Assembly: GCA_021779855.1 (NCBI GenBank)
Contig: JAJXZW010000008.1
Coordinates: forward strand, 1 to 64,000
From: Actinomycetes bacterium
GTDB taxonomy: Bacteria > Actinomycetota > Acidimicrobiia > Acidimicrobiales > RAAP-2
Direction: 5' to 3'
Length of the DNA: 64,000 bases
Shown: positions 60,799 through 64,000 of the stretch, one piece after another
Numbering within the stretch: the stretch's first letter is position 1
Layout of the letters: every line of letters starts with the position of its first letter
Notes under the pieces: generated by a model
Told to the model about the DNA's origin: nothing
Databases searched by the model: none
Seen by the model: only the letters and a program-made list of their open reading frames with translations
Made by a program: the position numbers and the translations under genes

Positions 60799-61637
60799 AA
60801 GAGGGCCCGGTGGATCTCCCGGGTCGCGCTCGAGCGGTTCAGCGTGTAGAAGTGCAGGCCCGGCACGCCCGCCTCGAGCAGCGCCTCGCAGAGCTCGGTG
60901 GCGGCCGCCACCCCCTCGGCCCGCACCGCCCCCGGCCCGCCGCGGTGGTGGGCCGACTCGAGCCGCTCGACCAGCCAGTCGGGCACCACCGCCCCCATCT
61001 GGGCCATCCGGGCGACCCCCGACAGGGTCGTGACGGGCATGATCCCGGCGAGGACGGGCTTGTCCACGCCGAGCTCGCCGAGCTCGAGCACCAGGCGGAC
61101 CCACTCCTCGGGCTCGAAGAAGAACTGGGTCACCGCGAAGTCGGCGAGGCGCAGCTTCTCGGCCAGGCGCCGCCGGTCGCTCGCCCGGTCGGGCGAGCGG
61201 GGGTGGCCCTGGGGGTGGGCCCCCACCCCCACGCAGAAGTGCCCGGCCTCGCGCGCGAGCTCGATGAGCTCGCTGGCGTAGCGCAGCTCGCCCGCGGGGG
61301 CCTCGCCCGCGGGGGTGTCCCCGCCGAGCGCCATCACGTTCTCGACCCCCGCCGCGGCGTAGCGCGCCAGCAGCTCGCGCATCTCGGCCCGGCCGTGGCC
61401 GACGCAGATCAGGTGGGCCATGGCCGTGAGGCCCTGGGCCTCGATCGAGGTCACGAGGTCGAAGGTCCGCTGGCGGCTGGCCTCGCCGCCCCGGTAGGTC
61501 ACCGAGACGAAGGAGGGTGCCAGCTCCTCGAGCTCGACGAGGGTCGCCTCGAGGGTGAGGCGCTCCTCCTCGCCCCTGGGCGGGAAGAACTCGAAGGATC
61601 GGGTCAGCCCGCGAGCGACCAGCTCGTCGACGCGCAC
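60792..61637 (-). CDS. metF: Methylenetetrahydrofolate reductase
   Basis: 281 aa TIM-barrel flavoprotein. Starts with SFEFFPPRGEEE, has FVSVTYRGGEASRQRT, MAHLICVGHGRAEM, the VMALGGDTP FAD loop and FAVTQFFFEPEEW. It makes 5-methyl-THF for methionine synthesis. GTG start; it follows the cupin gene by 4 bp, and folD is two genes upstream, so a folate operon is clear. Confidence 0.95.
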   Translation of the reverse strand: MRVDELVARGLTRSFEFFPPRGEEERLTLEATLVELEELAPSFVSVTYRGGEASRQRTFDLVTSIEAQGLTAMAHLICVGHGRAEMRELLARYAAAGVENVMALGGDTPAGEAPAGELRYASELIELAREAGHFCVGVGAHPQGHPRSPDRASDRRRLAEKLRLADFAVTQFFFEPEEWVRLVLELGELGVDKPVLAGIMPVTTLSGVARMAQMGAVVPDWLVERLESAHHRGGPGAVRAEGVAAATELCEALLEAGVPGLHFYTLNRSSATREIHRALFP

Positions 61638-61641
61638 GGGT

Positions 61642-62028
61642 CTAGCCGGCGCGACCGAAGTCGTCCTCGAGGCGCTCGATGTCGTCCTCGCCGAAGTAGG
61701 TGCCGGTCTGGACCTCGACGAGGGTCACCGGCTCGGTGCCGCGGTTCTCGCACCGGTGCGCCTGGCCGACCGCGATGTCGACGCTCTGGCCCGGGAGGAG
61801 GGCGATCTCCTCGCCGTCGAGGACCACCGTCGCGACCCCGGCCACCACGAACCAGTGCTCGGCGCGGTGGCGGTGGCGCTGGTAGCTCAGCCGCTTGCCC
61901 GGCTCGACCACGAGTCGCTTGACCTTGTGGTCGGCGCGCTCGTCGTCGAGCACCCAGAAGGCCCCCCAGGGCCGGTGGTCGAGCTCGCGGCCGCGCTCGT
62001 CGCGCGTCGCGTCGTCGGTCGTGGTCAT
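61642..62028 (-). CDS. Cupin-domain protein, mannose-6-phosphate isomerase type II-like
   Basis: 128 aa. RPWGAFWVLDD, SYQRHRHRAEHWFVVAGVA and a DGEEIALLPGQSVDIAVGQA core are typical of the C-terminal cupin of type II phosphomannose isomerase/GDP-mannose pyrophosphorylase; metal ligands are the HRHRAEH histidines and Glu and a late His (QAHRCEN). Standing alone it may isomerise sugar phosphates. The ATG overlaps the folD stop (ATGA), an unexpected neighbour for folate genes. Confidence 0.82.
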   Translation of the reverse strand: MTTTDDATRDERGRELDHRPWGAFWVLDDERADHKVKRLVVEPGKRLSYQRHRHRAEHWFVVAGVATVVLDGEEIALLPGQSVDIAVGQAHRCENRGTEPVTLVEVQTGTYFGEDDIERLEDDFGRAG

Positions 62029-62876
62029 CGTGTCCTCTCGGCGGCCAGCACGGCGTTGCGCAACAGCATGGCACGGGTCATGGGCCCCACACCACCCAGG
62101 CGCGGCGTGACCCACCCGGCGACCTCGGCGACGTCGTCGGCGAGGTCCGAGAGGAGCCGGCGGCCCTCGAAGGAGGTGCCCGCCCCGACGACGGCCGCGC
62201 CGGGCTTGACCATGTCGGCGCGCACGAGGCCCGCTCGCCCGGCGGCCGAGACCACGACGTCGCCCGAGCGCACCAGCGCGTCGAACTCGGCGACACCGGT
62301 GTGCACGACCGTGACCGCCGCGTTGCAGTGGGGCCGCTTCATCGCGAGCAGCAGGGCGAGCGGCCGGCCGATGGTGAGGCCCCGGCCGATCACGACGACG
62401 TGGCGACCCTCGACCGGCACGTCGAAGGCGGCGAGCAGCTCGACGATCCCCTGGGGCGTGCAGGGCAGCGGCCCGGGGTTGCCCATGACGAGCCGTCCCA
62501 GGTTGACCGGGTGGAGCCCGTCGACGTCCTTCTCCGGGCGTACGCGCATCAGGACCGCCGCCTCGTCGACGCCCTCGGGCAGGGGCAGCTGGACCAGGAT
62601 CGAGTGGACCGCCGGGTCCTCGTTGAACCGGTCGACGACCGCCTCGAGGTCGGCCTGGCTCGCGTCGGCGGGCAGGTGCACGTCGAAGGAGCGAACCCCG
62701 ATCTCGGCGCACTCGGCGACCTTCATGGCGACGTAGCGGGCGCTCGAGGGGTCGTCGCCCACGAGGATCGTGCCGAGCCCGGGGGTCACCCCGGTCGCGA
62801 CGAGGCGGGCGACGCGCTCGGTGAGCTGCATCTTCACGCCGGCGGCGACCCGTTCGCCGTCGAGTAGCTGGGCCAT
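62025..62876 (-). CDS. folD: Bifunctional methylenetetrahydrofolate dehydrogenase/cyclohydrolase
   Basis: 283 aa. Catalytic Lys in YVAMKVAECAEIG (Y-x3-K), the HSILVQLPLPEGVDE signature, PEKDVDGLHPVNLGRL, and the NADP loop VVIGRGLTIGRPLA. Interconverts methylene-, methenyl- and formyl-THF and feeds purH. The ATG at 62876 follows purH by 13 bp. Confidence 0.96.
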   Translation of the reverse strand: MAQLLDGERVAAGVKMQLTERVARLVATGVTPGLGTILVGDDPSSARYVAMKVAECAEIGVRSFDVHLPADASQADLEAVVDRFNEDPAVHSILVQLPLPEGVDEAAVLMRVRPEKDVDGLHPVNLGRLVMGNPGPLPCTPQGIVELLAAFDVPVEGRHVVVIGRGLTIGRPLALLLAMKRPHCNAAVTVVHTGVAEFDALVRSGDVVVSAAGRAGLVRADMVKPGAAVVGAGTSFEGRRLLSDLADDVAEVAGWVTPRLGGVGPMTRAMLLRNAVLAAERTR

Positions 62877-62889
62877 GGTCCTCCTCGGC

Positions 62890-64000
62890 CTAGTGGCGGA
62901 AGTGCCGCTCGCCGGTCATCATCACGACGAGCCCCGCCCGCTCGGCGGCGGCCACGACCTCGCCGTCGCGCACCGAGCCGCCCGGCTGGACGACGGCCGT
63001 GACCCCGGCGTCGGCGAGGCGCTCCAGGCCGTCGGGGAAGGGGAAGAAGGCGTCCGAGGCGGCGGCGGCCCCCCGGGCCCGCTCGCCGGCCTTGGCGACG
63101 GCGAGTTCGGCCGCGACGACCCGTGACTGCTGGCCGGCCCCCACGCCCACCGCGACGCCGTCCCTCGCGATGACGATGGCGTTGGAGGTCGTGCGCGCGC
63201 AGACCCGCCAGGCGACGACGAGGTCGACCATCTGGGCCGGCGTCGGGGCGGCCGCCGTCGCACACGTCCAGGTCGAGGCCGCGGCCACCAGCTCGTCGGC
63301 GTCCTGGACGAGGGCGGTGTCGCCCAGGGTGCGCACCGAGAGCCCCAGCGGCTCGGGGGCCGGTGCCGCCAGCAGCCGGGTGGCCTTGCGCCGGGCCACG
63401 AGGGCCTCGATCGCCCCGGGGGTGAACCCGGCCGCCACGATCACGTCGGCCTGGGGGCCGGCGGCGACGGCGGCGGCCAGGTCGTCGTCGACCTCGCCCC
63501 CGATGGCCACCACGCCCCCGAAGGCGCTCACCGGGTCGGCGTCGAGGGCCCGCTCGAAGGCGGCGCGCAGGGTCTCGGCGACCGCGGCGCCCGAGGCGTT
63601 GGCGTGCTTGATGATCGCCGCCGCCCGCGAGCCCGGGACGTCGGCCGCCAGCTCGTGCACGAGCCGCCAGGCGGCGTCGGCGTCGAGGTAGTTCAGGTAC
63701 GACAGGGCCGCGCCGGCGTGCTGGGTCACCCCGTCCCACCACGGACGGGCGCCGGCGCGCCGGTAGCGCGCGGCGTGCTGGTGGGGGTTCTCGCCGTAGC
63801 GGGTGGCGGCGACGCGCTCGAGGTCGAGCACGAGCCGCTCGGGCAGCGCCTCGTCCCCGGCCAGCCAGGCGGCTATCGCCGCGTCGTAGGCGGCGCTCTG
63901 GGCGAAGGCCGCCCGGGCCAGGCGGCGGCGCGTCTCGGGCGAGGTGGCCCCGCGCTCCACCAGCTCGGCCAGGACCGCGTCGTACTGGCTCGGGTCGGTG
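62890..64000 (-). CDS. purH: Bifunctional purine biosynthesis protein PurH, C-terminal part
   Basis: The gene runs off the right edge; about 370 codons are visible, and the frame continues to the window end ([14 protein letters not shown], the end of the IMP cyclohydrolase domain). The AICAR formyltransferase domain is complete: [28 protein letters not shown] with the catalytic Lys-His, [13 protein letters not shown] and the terminal [14 protein letters not shown] and [12 protein letters not shown]. Uses 10-formyl-THF, which folD supplies. Confidence 0.95.
   Translation of the reverse strand, partial: TDPSQYDAVLAELVERGATSPETRRRLARAAFAQSAAYDAAIAAWLAGDEALPERLVLDLERVAATRYGENPHQHAARYRRAGARPWWDGVTQHAGAALSYLNYLDADAAWRLVHELAADVPGSRAAAIIKHANASGAAVAETLRAAFERALDADPVSAFGGVVAIGGEVDDDLAAAVAAGPQADVIVAAGFTPGAIEALVARRKATRLLAAPAPEPLGLSVRTLGDTALVQDADELVAAASTWTCATAAAPTPAQMVDLVVAWRVCARTTSNAIVIARDGVAVGVGAGQQSRVVAAELAVAKAGERARGAAAASDAFFPFPDGLERLADAGVTAVVQPGGSVRDGEVVAAAERAGLVVMMTGERHFRH

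Overview
This window is a very GC-rich, densely coded bacterial chromosome segment with an actinobacterial character. It carries an F420-type LLM oxidoreductase, an actinobacterial CtaF, a three-gene pntAA/pntAB/pntB set, a three-gene succinate dehydrogenase resembling the mycobacterial Sdh1 layout, GTG starts, ATGA/GTGA gene overlaps and many apparently leaderless genes. An Acidimicrobiia-like lineage is a reasonable guess, but the sequence alone does not settle it. The complete System I (Ccm) cytochrome c maturation operon is noteworthy, because System II is the commoner system in Actinomycetota.

Layout. 1-8526 (minus): gmd followed by ccmA-ccmB-ccmC-ccmD-ccmE-ccmF-ccmG-ccmH and the start of a further gene. 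A 1.9 kb transposon encoding a large TnpB-like RuvC nuclease sits exactly at the ccmB/ccmC overlap. It has 19-bp imperfect terminal inverted repeats and an 8-bp target duplication. 8619-13761: a glycosyltransferase, a TetR regulator, a low-molecular-weight phosphatase, a divergent YeiH-type permease/LysR pair with a palindromic operator, and a decayed toxin-antitoxin pair. 13809-21036: acyl-CoA dehydrogenase, cold-shock protein, cysS and valS diverging from one tiny shared promoter, and an esterase fused to a DUF3293-like domain. 21101-25748: LLM oxidoreductase, TetR, a frameshifted IS110-type element, a small membrane protein, and an S51-like protein with a CysS-like tail. 25870-28731: a large, less GC-rich IPT/TIG-repeat surface protein with a structured leader. 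29078-34773: rhodanese/metallo-beta-lactamase fusion, tRNA-Glu(CTC), tRNA-Gln(CTG), YdcF, gltX, ferredoxin, aldo/keto reductase and lepB. 34847-45167: transhydrogenase, epoxide-hydrolase-like protein, ogt, a three-gene operon joining a DoxX-Rieske fusion to a two-component system, DedA and a degenerate GH1-like protein. 45230-55675: enoyl-CoA hydratase, tatA, alkyl-sulfatase-like hydrolase, ctaC-ctaD-ctaF, the sdh genes, SCP2-like protein and nucleoside phosphorylase. 55672-64000 (minus): acetyltransferase, a beta-propeller/Ig surface protein, mdh, icd, metF, cupin, folD and the 3' part of purH.

Functionally the window is dominated by aerobic respiration: cytochrome c maturation, cytochrome oxidase, succinate dehydrogenase, transhydrogenase, TCA enzymes and a possible redox membrane protein (DoxX-Rieske). 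TatA could supply the export route for the Rieske domain. A one-carbon/purine block (metF, folD, purH) and a translation block (cysS, valS, gltX with the two tRNAs that GltX would charge) complete the picture. The most unusual item is the TnpB-type nuclease in a TIR/TSD transposon inserted so that both neighbouring ccm genes stay intact.
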